Shown in pieces: positions 21,538 to 31,800 of a stretch of 64,000 bases of DNA. A program made the position numbers and the translations under genes. The notes below the pieces were generated by a model. It worked only from the letters and a program-made list of their open reading frames with translations. It made no database searches and had not been told where the DNA came from. Each line of letters begins with the position of its first letter. Position 1 is the first letter of the stretch. This stretch comes from Strigamia acuminata (lineage: Eukaryota > Arthropoda > Chilopoda > Geophilomorpha > Linotaeniidae). The stretch lies in assembly GCA_949358305.1 (NCBI GenBank), contig OX442317.1, positions 11,784,186-11,848,185 of the forward strand. Direction: 5' to 3'.

Positions 21538-21672
21538 ACAAATTGATTTTTTAAAAGCAAAAATTGATTTTATAAAAGCAAAAATTGATTTTTTAAAAGC
21601 AAAAGTTGATTTTTTAAAAAGCAAAAGTTGATTTTTAAAAGCAGAAATTGATTTTTAAAAGCGGAAATTGTA
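21538..21672 (+). repeat. ~20-bp tandem repeat (AAAAGCAAAAATTGATTTTT type)
   Basis: About seven successive units with minor changes (caaaaattg, caaaagttg, cagaaattg, cggaaattg). Confidence 0.85.
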
Positions 21673-21702
21673 TTTTAAGAGGAAAAAATAGTATTTTTGA
21701 AG

Positions 21703-22217
21703 TTAAAAAAAAATATCATTTTCATTTTGCCATTTATCATATAATTCACAGTAGGGTGAGTACAGTATCCGAATAACCACGTCATCGTACTGCCAATTTA
21801 ATATAGGTGACACACGAACAAATTTAGGCAAATCAGAATCAGTGTCTTGAAACGGGAATGTATTAGTTGCAAGAATAAAAATCATGTTTAACAATATTAA
21901 CATCAGAGAATAAAATTATAAATATAATCTAATTAACCAGAATGCGGTTCCCTGCAGTGGTGTCAGAATGACACGTTTTCATCTGTTTCAACGCATCTTT
22001 AACCAATCCAGTCAGAATCGTCAGATCGAAGTCGTAACATATAGTTGACTGTTGGACGAATTGCTCGACTTGTGGAAACGGCAATTTATCGCGAATGTAA
22101 AGGATCCTCAGCTTCCGATCTTGCAACAAGCGATTTCGCTGAGCTACCACATAAACCAGGTGCAAGAGAACGGTGCAGTCTTTCCCGCCGTTAAAACTAA
22201 TGCACACTTCAGGTAAC
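21703..22217 (-). pseudogene. FAD synthase (FLAD1-like) PAPS-reductase domain, broken
   Basis: After an acceptor (TTTATAG at 22218-22224) the minus strand reads LPEVCISFNGGKDCTVLLHL, the SFNGGKD P-loop-like signature of the eukaryotic FAD synthase domain (FMN adenylyltransferase, last step of FAD synthesis), followed by LYIRDKLPFPQVEQFV and a helical stretch up to about 21950. A second block in another frame, TDSDLPKFVRVSPILNWQYD and then YCELYDKW, is the following conserved region (TDSDWP..MRVNP..W, YC.LYD). No usable intron separates the two: the 26-base gap has a stop, lacks an AG acceptor and changes frame. The next expected motif (GYTSLGS) is missing. I read it as a decayed partial copy; an unusual splice pattern is the alternative. 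Confidence 0.7.
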
Positions 22218-22731
22218 CTATAAAACAAATGCAAAATATTACCAATAATTACAATTAATAATTTAATAAAAACCTAGTACATTTTCCCCCATCGAATTTC
22301 TAAAAACTTAATTCTTATGTCAAAAATATGGATGCGAAAAAAAGAGAGAGAAAAAATAATAATAATAACAACATTCCAAAGACCATACGGAAAACATTCA
22401 ATTCAAATTAAATTTAAAAATTAGTTTTTGTTATTCACTGGTCCAATTACCAATTTAACAAAGAAAGTAATAATTAAATGTAAACTCAGTGGAAGTCTCT
22501 CTTTCTTGGACCACACCGGTCGGCGGAGTCTGTTGATTGGTTAAACTACCACTTTCCTTCGCTGACTGCAAATCGAACGTCCCTGAACCTTCGTCACACG
22601 TCTAATCGTTCGCGTTTATCGACCGTTGACGGCAATCGTTTTCGATTCTGTGCGTCGATGCGTGTGGCGAGTCTTTGGTGGACCCGTAAAACGTCGAAGC
22701 GATAGACTTTTTATTTGGTGGACAGTCCGAA

Positions 22732-22806
22732 GAATTTCACGTGTGGCAATTGACCGGTGAACGAATACTTGCTTCGGCCACCGGTCAATTGTCACACGTG
22801 AAATTC
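22732..22806. repeat. 28-bp inverted repeat, 19-base loop
   Basis: Arms 22732-22759 (gaatttcacgtgtggcaatt...) and 22779-22806 pair with one mismatch. The arms include CACGTG and ACCGGT palindromes. Confidence 0.9.
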
Positions 22807-23237
22807 GTGCACAGCAAGAACCCCGTCAATCTATTGCGAACAAAAAACAAATTAATCAATTATTTAAATCACTAAAACTAACAAAAACTAAATTAATCAA
22901 TGAATTAAATCACCAAAATTAACAAAAACCTAATTAATCAATGAATTAAATTCCTAAAAAGAACAAAATAATAATTCTATCTAAACCTGTCGCAGTAATT
23001 TTTCTTGAATTGCATCTACTTGAAATTTATAAATATTGAGAAAAATAAATCAAATTGTATTTTCATAATCCGCAATAAATTTTCGAAAATTTTACCTACA
23101 CTCTCGATTTTTCTGAACCAAACGCGGTCAAAAAATAGCAAATTACCATCCTGACTCACGTCCCGGGAAACTAAACACTGGTCAGCAACTCGAGGATGGC
23201 CGTGATGCGATGGGAATGATAGAAAATAAGGAGAATT

Positions 23238-23290
23238 ATCCGCTATGTATTATCAATACATACTTAGCCGATAATACATACATAGCGGAT
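23238..23290. repeat. Inverted repeat around ATCCGCTATGTATTATC
   Basis: The left arm 23238-23254 pairs with 23270-23290, which has a four-base insertion; the loop is about 15 bases. Confidence 0.75.
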
Positions 23291-23437
23291 TTTGGCTAAC
23301 GATAATTCCGCTTCATCATTAATCACAAATTCTTTCTCGCTGGTGTTTTTTATTCTCCCAGAACAGCTGTTTTGACGAAATTTCTCCCTGGAGAAAAAAT
23401 GATAAAATAAAAATTTCACAGAATTCATTTTGAAAAC

Positions 23438-23704
23438 TTGGCAAACTTATTCTCTTGTACCTGCCATTTGAAAGTATCTCGGCTATGTGATGACATACTT
23501 ATCACAAACAGTCCCAAAATCGATTTTGACACCAACTGTTACCCAAAATGCATGGAGCGATGTGATTTGCAAACTGAAACAAGAGCCGTGATTGGTCCTA
23601 CCTATACCTCTCTATGCAGAAGTACATTCTGCCATTATAGATTCACAAAAGAAGCGCCAGTTATGAGTTTACCGGGATGTTCAAAGGACTTGGATAATTC
23701 AGAG
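23438..23704 (+). CDS. Cysteine-rich exon candidate with splice donor
   Basis: The frame is open from upstream to a donor (TCAGAG|GTAAAC at 23705). It holds about nine Cys, with the stretch CYPKCMERCDLQTETRAV. The CYPxC pattern resembles part of the extracellular domain of pickpocket (DEG/ENaC) channels, but the match is weak and no transmembrane exon was found nearby. It may also be chance or a relic. Confidence 0.3.
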
Positions 23705-23737
23705 GTAAACAAACAATTTTTAAAAAAAAACGTTTGA

Positions 23738-24600
23738 CTCTTTGATTATCTAATTTTACTCGCACTTCACTGAAACATTTGTTAGTTTAACCTTCCCACG
23801 TTGCTAGCTGTGGTCGGTCAAATCATCCTTCTTTTAAAATGCTTCTGCGCATGTGCAGAATCTTATTTCTCCAGGTGCAATCGCATTTCCTGGCCTCAGC
23901 ACATGTTTAATGTGTTCAAACCAGAAAAAAAGCTTGATAACGCGCGCGATATTCAAATACGCGACGTCGTGAGTAGGAATGTCGGATATATTCGTAACCG
24001 CGACGTCGAAACGCGATTGGCGTGTGGTAGGGTTGCACCGAATTCCAAAAAGGCCGAATAACCGAATATTTAAAAAAAATCTTTTTATGTTGAAAAAGTC
24101 ATTTTTTTGGCTGGAAAAGCCATTTTCGGCTGAAATTTTTTACTTTTTATCAAATAAATACAGTTTTAAGTTCTAAAATGGTCTTTTTACCCCAAAAAAT
24201 GTAAATTTTTTAAGTTAAAAATGTTCTTTTTCTGAAAAAGTGCAATTCTTGTCTAGAAATAGCGATTTTTGCCTAAATGTCGAATTTTTGCCTCTAAAGC
24301 AATTTTATAGGAAAATGCAATTAAAAATTTTATTTTTAAAATAAATATTGACTCTTTATTGTAAATTTGTAATTTTTAGGTAATAATTGCAATTAAATTG
24401 TGTAAATTAATTTTTTTTGTAAAAATGCAATTTAATTGTGTAAAATATTTTTTTTTGTAAAAAAAATGCAATTTTGACCTATAAATATGTAGTTGTCTCT
24501 GAAAATGCACTGTACATTGTGTAAATTATTAGTATTCATTCGGTAAAAGGCAAAAAAGTTACACAGCAAAATTCAAATAAACCTAATTTTATCATATTGT
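23738..24600. other. AT-rich, gene-poor spacer
   Basis: Degenerate runs of TTTTTGCCT and AATGCAATTTT units at 24060-24530. An open frame at 23801-24061 on the plus strand has no supported partner. Confidence 0.4.
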
Positions 24601-24714
24601 GTTGTCACGATTAATTTCAGTTGTAATAAATAAATTTAATAAATATCGCGCAAAAGCTAATTTGGCGCAATGAGTTGGGCAAAAGTGCGGACATTGGGTG
24701 ACTAAAGAGTGTTT

Positions 24715-24890
24715 CTTCATTTTCGTCGCAGTGTCATTTCGTCGCTGTTTTTGGCGACAAAATGGCACCCAAAACGGAAAAAGGGCGACAAAATAAAGGG
24801 CGACGAAATGATACAGTTTTACAATCAAAACAACTCAAACCGAACAGAAGGGCGACGAAATGACACGGTGACGAAGTGATACTGCTAAGT
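24715..24890. repeat. Short direct and inverted copies of GCGACGAAATGACAC
   Basis: gtgtcatttcgtcgc at about 24731 is the reverse complement of the gcgacgaaatga-type units at about 24799 and 24851; a related gcgacaaaat occurs at about 24754 and 24785. It looks like a collapsed fold-back or TIR remnant. Confidence 0.6.
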
Positions 24891-24896
24891 AACCGA

Positions 24897-25465
24897 AACA
24901 TTTGCCACAATTTGGCCACAATTTAGCCAGAATTTAGCCAGAATTTTGCCACATTTTTGCCAGAATTTTGCCACATTTTGTCCACAAGTTTGTCACAATT
25001 TGGCCACAAGTTGATCATAATCTGGCCACATTTTTGCCAGAATTATGCCACATTTTTTTGCCAGAATTTGCCACATTTTGCCGAATTTTGCCACATTTTT
25101 GCCAGAATTTTGCCAGAATTTATCCACAGTTTGGCCACAATGTTGCTACAATTTGGTCAGAATTTGTCCACAAGTTTGCCAGAATTAGGCCACATTTTGT
25201 CCACAAGTTTGCCACATGTTGGCCATAATTTTGCCACATTTTTGCCAGAATTTTGCCACAAGTTGGCCACAAATTGGCCATAATTTTGCCACATTTTTGC
25301 CAGAATTTTGCCACATTTTGTCTACAAGTTTGCCACAATTTGGTCAGAATTTATCCACAATTTGGCCACAATGTTGCCACAATTTGGTCAGAATTTGGCC
25401 AGAATTTGTCCACAATTTTGCCACAAGTTTTCCAAAATTTGGCCACAAGTTGGCGAAATGTCACA
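24897..25465 (+). repeat. ~12-bp minisatellite, TTTGCCACAATT family
   Basis: About 45 head-to-tail units of twelve bases alternating between tttgccacaatt, tttggccacaat, tttgccagaatt and tttgtccacaag forms. Because 12 is a multiple of three, several frames stay open and yield repetitive peptides; these are not taken as genes. Confidence 0.95.
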
Positions 25466-25845
25466 ACAATGTGAGGAGAGGGACATCAACAGGCATATGA
25501 TATGAAATATAAAATAAGTAGGCTAGAAATGGCACAATATGGTTATTGTAAAAAGTATCACTTGTTAGGACGCAAATAATAAGATAAGATCTTTCTGTTT
25601 AATAAAATAATGTGTTTTTCTTTTAGTTATTTATAATTCGCGGCTTAATCGCACCTGTAGATGTGTGTTTAAATTGATATTCACTGTTCTCAATAGAGGA
25701 CTGTCTATAAATTAATTAATTAGTTAAAAATTAGATATTAGAAAGAATTTTCACTTATCTTTAATGTTTTGTCTATGTGAACTGTCAAGACGATTAAACA
25801 CTGTCTTCGTTTACTTCTTATTTTTGTTTTTTTTTCTCCCGACAG
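25466..25845. other. Spacer, possible upstream intron of the zinc-finger gene
   Basis: AT-rich, ending in the polypyrimidine tract and CCCGACAG acceptor at 25845. Any earlier exon was not recognised. Confidence 0.4.
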
Positions 25846-27682
25846 CCGCCCAGGAAGAGACAAATGAAGGTTGGACAAAATGAGGTATAAGTGCATTGTT
25901 CAATTTGAATTTCTTTGATCGTCGACTGTTGTGGTGTTCACTTATTTGCTTATTTTGTCTTTATTTCCAGGATATTATTATGATACGGTGGGTCACATTA
26001 CAGGAAATGGAGAAGCGAATTTTAAAAACTGTGCAGGAAATGATAGACAACAGAGAAAGAATGAGTAACGAGCGACAGTGGGAAGTAGATCATAGACAAG
26101 TTAAGGTATAATTGCATTTGTTCAATCTGATTTTTTTCGATTGTTGTGGTCGCCTAATTGCTTATTTTTTCTTCTTTCTTTTCAGGGTTTTCCGTTAAAG
26201 GCAATGGAGAAACGAATCTTAAAAGCTGTGGAGAAAATGGTAGACGAGAGAATTTCTAAACTTGTGGAAAAAGAACTTGACAACAGAAAAGATGCGGAGA
26301 AGAAGATGAAGAAGGATAAAGAAAAAACTAGAAAGTCGTTCCATTGCAGTATGTGCGCTTTGAACGACGGTAAAAACAAAATTGTCGTAGTTGTTATTGT
26401 AATTGTATCTTACACTTCTTTATTTTATATGTAGGAGAGTGGGGAAAACAACCTGATTTTGTGGATGGACAAGCTCACATGCGCAACGTGCACAAAATCT
26501 ACGAAAAAAAAGCATATCCCCGGATCTATGAGGACATGAAGAATGTTTCCCTGAAACCCGCACTTTTGTTTGAGGTGAGCATTAATAAATGTTCAGTATT
26601 GTTCTTGTATTAATTAACTTTCTATACTGTAATCGCTAGACTTTTAACAAGCTGTGGAAAGGGGAAGATGCGGGGAAAAAGAAAGGAAAGGGGAAAGGGA
26701 AAGGAAAAGGAAAGGGGAAAGGGAAAGAAGTAGGAAAGAGTGAAGAGGCGGAAATAGAGAGAGAGAAAGGGCGTTGCCCATTCTGCGAAAGAGTGATGCT
26801 GGAGAGCTCTGCCCTCATTGCTCATTGGCAAGATGAACACAACTATCGCTTCGATTGGCATCAGACCGGTCATCTATGCAACATCGTCAATGACCAATAC
26901 CTGCCTGGTCCCTCTAATGCGGGAGAAGAAATGGCGAACCATTCTCTTAGGTACGTGGATCGTCAGGGATGGAAGGGAGTTTTGTTCATTCTAACATTTT
27001 GGGATTTGTCTGACAGGAAGGAAGAAGATGATGGATTGGCACCCATATCACCTGCACGGCCGATGCAAGCAGTAGCGGACGACGACGGTGACAGATCGAC
27101 AGGGGTGCCGGAGGAAGATGTGAATCTCCGTGATCAGCATCACATTGGCATTGTTGTTGATGATAGCGACGGAGACGAACGCTGGCCGCTAATCGAAAGG
27201 ATGTCAGATGGAGGCGCTCGGCTCTCGCGCGTTGGTGCAAACCTGCTTCGCTCCGAACTGTCCAAACTATTTCTTTTATGGGACAGGGTGAGTGAAAAAC
27301 ATATGTCAAGGTTTCTTATTTTTCGTGTGTATATTATTTTATTCACTTTGTTTTACAGCCTGAGTTTAAGGAATTAAAATTGGACCAGTTGGGCGGCATT
27401 CATTGGGAACTACAAAATGGAGTCTGTTCTTTGGTAAGCATGATAAAGCGGTGCATGTGGCGTATATGCTTATCGACCTCCTTTAAATATATGTATATTT
27501 GTTTTCTGTCTTTCTAGAAGGAGAAGCAATCATTGAAGGAGAACCTAGCCGCGTTTAAAGAAGTATGGAAACAGGAATCAGTGTCAGATAGTTACAGTTA
27601 TGAGGATGAAGGTGGAAAAAGCCAGAGACCCAAACCAAGAAGAGGAAAGAGAAGGGGAAGAGGAAGGGGAAGGGGAAAATGA
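25846..27682 (+). CDS. Eight-exon gene for an unrecognised zinc-finger protein with Lys/Gly and Arg/Gly-rich segments
   Basis: Exons 25846-25884, 25971-26105, 26186-26369, 26435-26574, 26640-26950, 27017-27287, 27359-27433 and 27518-27682 join in frame with GT-AG introns of 60-86 bp. If translation starts at ATG 25864 the product has 433 residues; an upstream exon is possible. Exons 2 and 3 are related (MEKRILKTVQEMIDNR versus MEKRILKAVEKMVDER), so an exon was duplicated. CSMCALNDG followed by HMRNVH forms a wide Cys2-His2 pair across a splice junction. CPFCERVMLESSALIAHWQD followed by EH is a C2H2 finger (C-x2-C-x12-H-x4-H). A (KGKGKG)n run precedes it, and the C-terminus is a [11 protein letters not shown] tail, as in nucleic-acid-binding proteins. 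Probably nuclear. No family is recognised. Confidence 0.75.
26951..27016 (+). other. 66-bp intron, multiple of three and stop-free
   Basis: It begins GTACGTGG, has a CTAAC branch-point-like site at 26992 and ends GTCTGACAG. Read through, it adds 22 codons without a stop, so both spliced and retained forms would be translatable. Confidence 0.6.
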
Positions 27683-28042
27683 AAAGGAAGGATCATGGTA
27701 GATAATGCAACAAATCTAGGGGTTAAAAATGACCCGGGTTGGGTGAGTAAGAAATTTTTTTAAGTTGGGGCTGCGAGGGTTAAGCAATGTTAAGCTTTAG
27801 AAATGAAATGCAAACTGTTTTTTTATGTATTTGTGAACTTTGCACTGCAGCAAAGTTCAATTTTACCCCTTAATTACTCTGTATTTGTAGATTTAGGCCC
27901 AGTTTACAACAACTGAGTTGTTTGGCCATTTTTTTTTCATCGATTACTTTTTTTTGGGGCGTTTTCCTGGTTGGATAAGTTCTATTTCAGGTTTGGCCTT
28001 GCTTGCCACATGCTCCGGCCGTATGAGAAATGCTTATGTGAC

Positions 28043-28308
28043 AGAAATTTCTAATACAATTTCTGCAGTTGTTCACATGGCTGTTTTTATCCTATCACGA
28101 ATTAGCAAAATTGGATTAACCAATGGCACGAATTAAGTTTTTCTCAATTATGACTCACTATTTTCGTGCGTCATCTAGTTGCATTAAGCGAGGCCGTTAC
28201 AATTGAGAAAAACCTTAATTCGTGTCATTTATTAATAAAATTTTGCTAATACGAAATATGATTTAACAACCAGCCATGTGAATCAATTGTAGAATTTGTA
28301 TTTCAAAT
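28043..28308. repeat. Long imperfect hairpin inside each satellite monomer
   Basis: In monomer 1 the left arm 28043-28149 (...ttcacatggctg...cacgaattaag) pairs with 28201-28308 (...cttaattcgtg...cagccatgtgaa). The arms are about 107 bp, imperfect, with a 51-base loop. The structure recurs in every full monomer. Confidence 0.8.
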
Positions 28309-28392
28309 TTGTGTAATGAATTTATTTGCTTTTTAAATATTGTAACTTTTATTGTTCTTTATTAAATTTCAATTTATTTAGTTTTTATTGCT

Positions 28393-28806
28393 TTAACCCT
28401 TCCCAATCCAACCTAGGGTCAATTTTGACCTCCAAAAATGTTTTTATTTTTTTTCTCATTGCATTCAAAGGTAGTGAGTAAACAAAGGAATTTTTTTTTG
28501 AAAATTTTTATTTGCAATTTTTAAATCTATTATTTTTTTTATTGTTTGTTATGATGTTCAATGCAAATACATGAAATTTCAGAATGAAAATCCCAATAGT
28601 TTTTGAGAAAAAAAAAATGTCAATTATTTTTGTCGCTATCTTCTGACAAATGCCGAATTGCTGAAATTTCTTCATAAACATGAAATTCTCAGAGAATAAA
28701 ATCATTTTCACTCCTCATTTTGGGAAAAATTTTTTCGGCTAGGGGTTAAAAATGACCCGGGTTGGGTGAGTAAGAAATTTTTTTAAGTTGGGGCTGCGAG
28801 GGTTAA
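28393..28806. mobile_element. TTAA-flanked MITE-like segment in the satellite (piggyBac-type ends)
   Basis: Between TTAA at 28393 and TTAA at 28803 lies about 406 bp starting CCCTTCCC and ending GCGAGGG, giving TTAACCCT at both termini. Subterminal inverted copies follow: CCAATCCAACC..GGGTCAATTTTGACC at the left and, reversed, CCAACCC.GGGTCATTTTTAACC at the right. TTAA targets and CCCT-type ends are characteristic of piggyBac-like elements. It recurs in every monomer; no transposase is present. Confidence 0.55.
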
Positions 28807-31800
28807 GCAATGTTAAGCTTTAGAAATGAAATGCAAACTGTTTTTTTATGTATTTGTGAACTTTGCACTGCAGCAAAGTTCAATTTTACCCCTTAATTAC
28901 TCTGTATTTGTAGATTTAGGCCCAGTTTACAACAACTGAGTTGTTTGGCCATTTTTTTTTCATCGATTACTTTTTTTTGGGGCGTTTTCCTGGTTGGATA
29001 AGTTCTATTTCAGGCTCGGCCTTGCTTGCCACATGCTCCGGCCGTATGAGAAATGCTTATGTGATAGAAATTTCTAATACAATTTCTGCAGTTGTTCACA
29101 TGGCTGTTTTCATCCTATCACGAATTAGCAAAATTGGATTAACCAATGGCACGAATTAAGTTTTCTCAATTATGACTCACTATTTTCGTGCGTCATCTAG
29201 TTGCATTAAGCGAGGCCGTTACAATTGAGAAAAACCTTAATTCGTGTCATTTGTTAATAAAATTTTGCTAATACGAAATATGATTTAAAAACCAGCCATG
29301 TGAATCAATTGTAGAATTTGTATTTCAAATTTGTGTAATGAATTTATTTGCTTTTTAAATATTGCAACTTTTATTGTTCTTTATTAAAGTTCAATTTATT
29401 TAGTTTTTATTGCTTTAACCCTCCCCAATCCAACCTAGGGTCAATTTTGACCTCCAAAAATGTTTTTATTTTTTTTCTCATTGCATTCAAAGGTAGTGAG
29501 TAAACAAAGGAATTTTTTTTGAAAATCTTTATTTGCAATTTTTAAATCTATTATTTTTTTTATTGTTTGTTATGATGTTCAATGCAAATACATGAAATTT
29601 CAGAATGAAAATCCCAATAGTTTTTGAGAAAAAAATAAAATGTCAATTATTTTTGTCGCTATCTTCTGACAAATGCCGAATTGCTGAAATTTCTTCATAA
29701 ACATGAAATTCTCAGAGAATAAAATCATTTTCACTCCTCATTTTGGGAAAATTTTTTTCGGCTAGGGGTTAAAAATGACCCGGGTTGGGTGAGTAAGAAA
29801 TTTTTTTAAGTTGGGGCTGCGAGGGTTAAGCAATGTTAAGCTTTAGAAATGAAATGCAAACTGTTTTTTTTATGTATTTGAGAACTTTGCTCTGCAGCAA
29901 AGTTCAATTTTACCCCTTAATTACTCTGTATTAGTAGATTTAGGCCCAGTTTACAATAAATGAGTTGTTTGGCCATTTTTTTTTCATCGATTACTTTTTT
30001 TTGGGGCGTTTTCCTGGATGGATAAGTTCTATTTCAGGTTGGCCTTGCTTGCCACATGCTCCGGCCGTATGAGAAATGCTTATGTGATAGAAATTTCTAA
30101 TACAATTTCTGCAGTTGTTCACATGGCTGTTTTCATCCTATCACGAATTAGCAAAATTGGATTAACCAATGGCACGAATTAAGTTTTCTCAATTATGACT
30201 CACTATTTTCGTGCGTCATCTAGTTGCATTAAGCGAGGCCGTTACAATTGAGAAAAACCTTAATTCGTGTCATTTGTTAATAAAATTTTGCTAATACGAA
30301 ATATGATTTAAAAACCAGCCATGTGAATCAATTGTAGAATTTGTATTTCAAATTTGTGTAATGAATTTATTTGCTTTTTAAATATTGCAACTTTTATTGT
30401 TCTTTATTAAAGTTCAATTTATTTAGTTTTTATTGCTTTAACCCTTCCCAATCCAACCTAGGGTCAATTTTGACCTCCAAAAATGTTTTTATTTTTTTTC
30501 TCATTGCATTCAAAGGTAGTGAGTAAACAAAGGAATTTTTTTTGAAAATCTTTATTTGCAATTTTTAAATCTATTATTTTTTTTATTGTTTGTTATCATG
30601 TTCAATGCAAATACATGAAATTTCAGAATGAAAATCCCAATAGTTTTTGAGAAAAAAATAAAATGTCAATTATTTTTGTCGCTATCTTCTGACAAATGCC
30701 GAATTGCTGAAATTTCTTCATAAACATGAAATTCTCAGAGAATAAAATCATTTTCACTCCTCATTTTGGGAAAATTTTTTTCGGCTAGGGGTTAAAAATG
30801 ACCCGGGTTGGGTGAGTAAGAAATTTTTTTAAGTTGGGGCTGCGAGGGTTAAGCAATGTTAAGCTTTAGAAATGAAATGCAAACTGTTTTTTTTATGTAT
30901 TTGAGAACTTTGCTCTGCAGCAAAGTTCAATTTTACCCCTTAATTACTCTGTATTAGTAGATTTAGGCCCAGTTTACAATAAATGAGTTGTTTGGCCATT
31001 TTTTTTTCATCGATTACTTTTTTTTGGGGCGTTTTCCTGGATGGATAAGTTCTATTTCAGGTTGGCCTTGCTTGCCACATGCTCCGGCCGTATGAGAAAT
31101 GCTTATGTGATAGAAATTTCTAATACAATTTCTGCAGTTGTTCACATGGCTGTTTTCATCCTATCACGAATTAGCAAAATTGGATTAACCAATGGCACGA
31201 ATTAAGTTTTCTCAATTATGACTCACTATTTTCGTGCGTCATCTAGTTGCATTAAGCGAGGCCGTTACAATTGAGAAAAACCTTAATTCGTGTCATTTGT
31301 TAATAAAATTTTGCTAATACGAAATATGATTTAAAAACCAGCCATGTGAATCAATTGTAGAATTTGTATTTCAAATTTGTGTAATGAATTTATTTGCTTT
31401 TTAAATATTGCAACTTTTATTGTTCTTTATTAAAGTTCAATTTATTTAGTTTTTATTGCTTTAACCCTCCCCAATCCAACCTAGGGTCAATTTTGACCTC
31501 CAAAAATGTTTTTATTTTTTTTCTCATTGCATTCAAAGGTAGTGAGTAAACAAAGGAATTTTTTTTGAAAATCTTTATTTGCAATTTTTAAATCTATTAT
31601 TTTTTTTATTGTTTGTTATGATGTTCAATGCAAATACATGAAATTTCAGAATGAAAATCCCAATAGTTTTTGAGAAAAAAATAAAATGTCAATTATTTTT
31701 GTCGCTATCTTCTGACAAATGCCGAATTGCTGAAATTTCTTCATAAACATGAAATTCTCAGAGAATAAAATCATTTTCACTCCTCATTTTGGGAAAATTT

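Larger units (their letters stand above)
22218..23437. other. Spacer with a CpG-containing block and two hairpins
   Basis: AT-rich except 22490-22830, which is much richer in G+C and CpG. A minus-strand stretch there (FDLQSAKESGSLTNQQTPP) is open for about 50 codons but has no start. Hairpins are listed separately. Confidence 0.4.

Noticed and set aside
24897-25465. Several open frames on both strands (up to 108 codons) and a CRISPR-like look
   Set aside because: They follow directly from a 12-bp tandem repeat; there are no unique spacers between repeats and no associated genes.
28941-29159. 72-codon frame repeated in the satellite monomers
   Set aside because: It has no ATG start (begins TTG), is broken in several monomers and spans half of the hairpin; it is a by-product of repetition.
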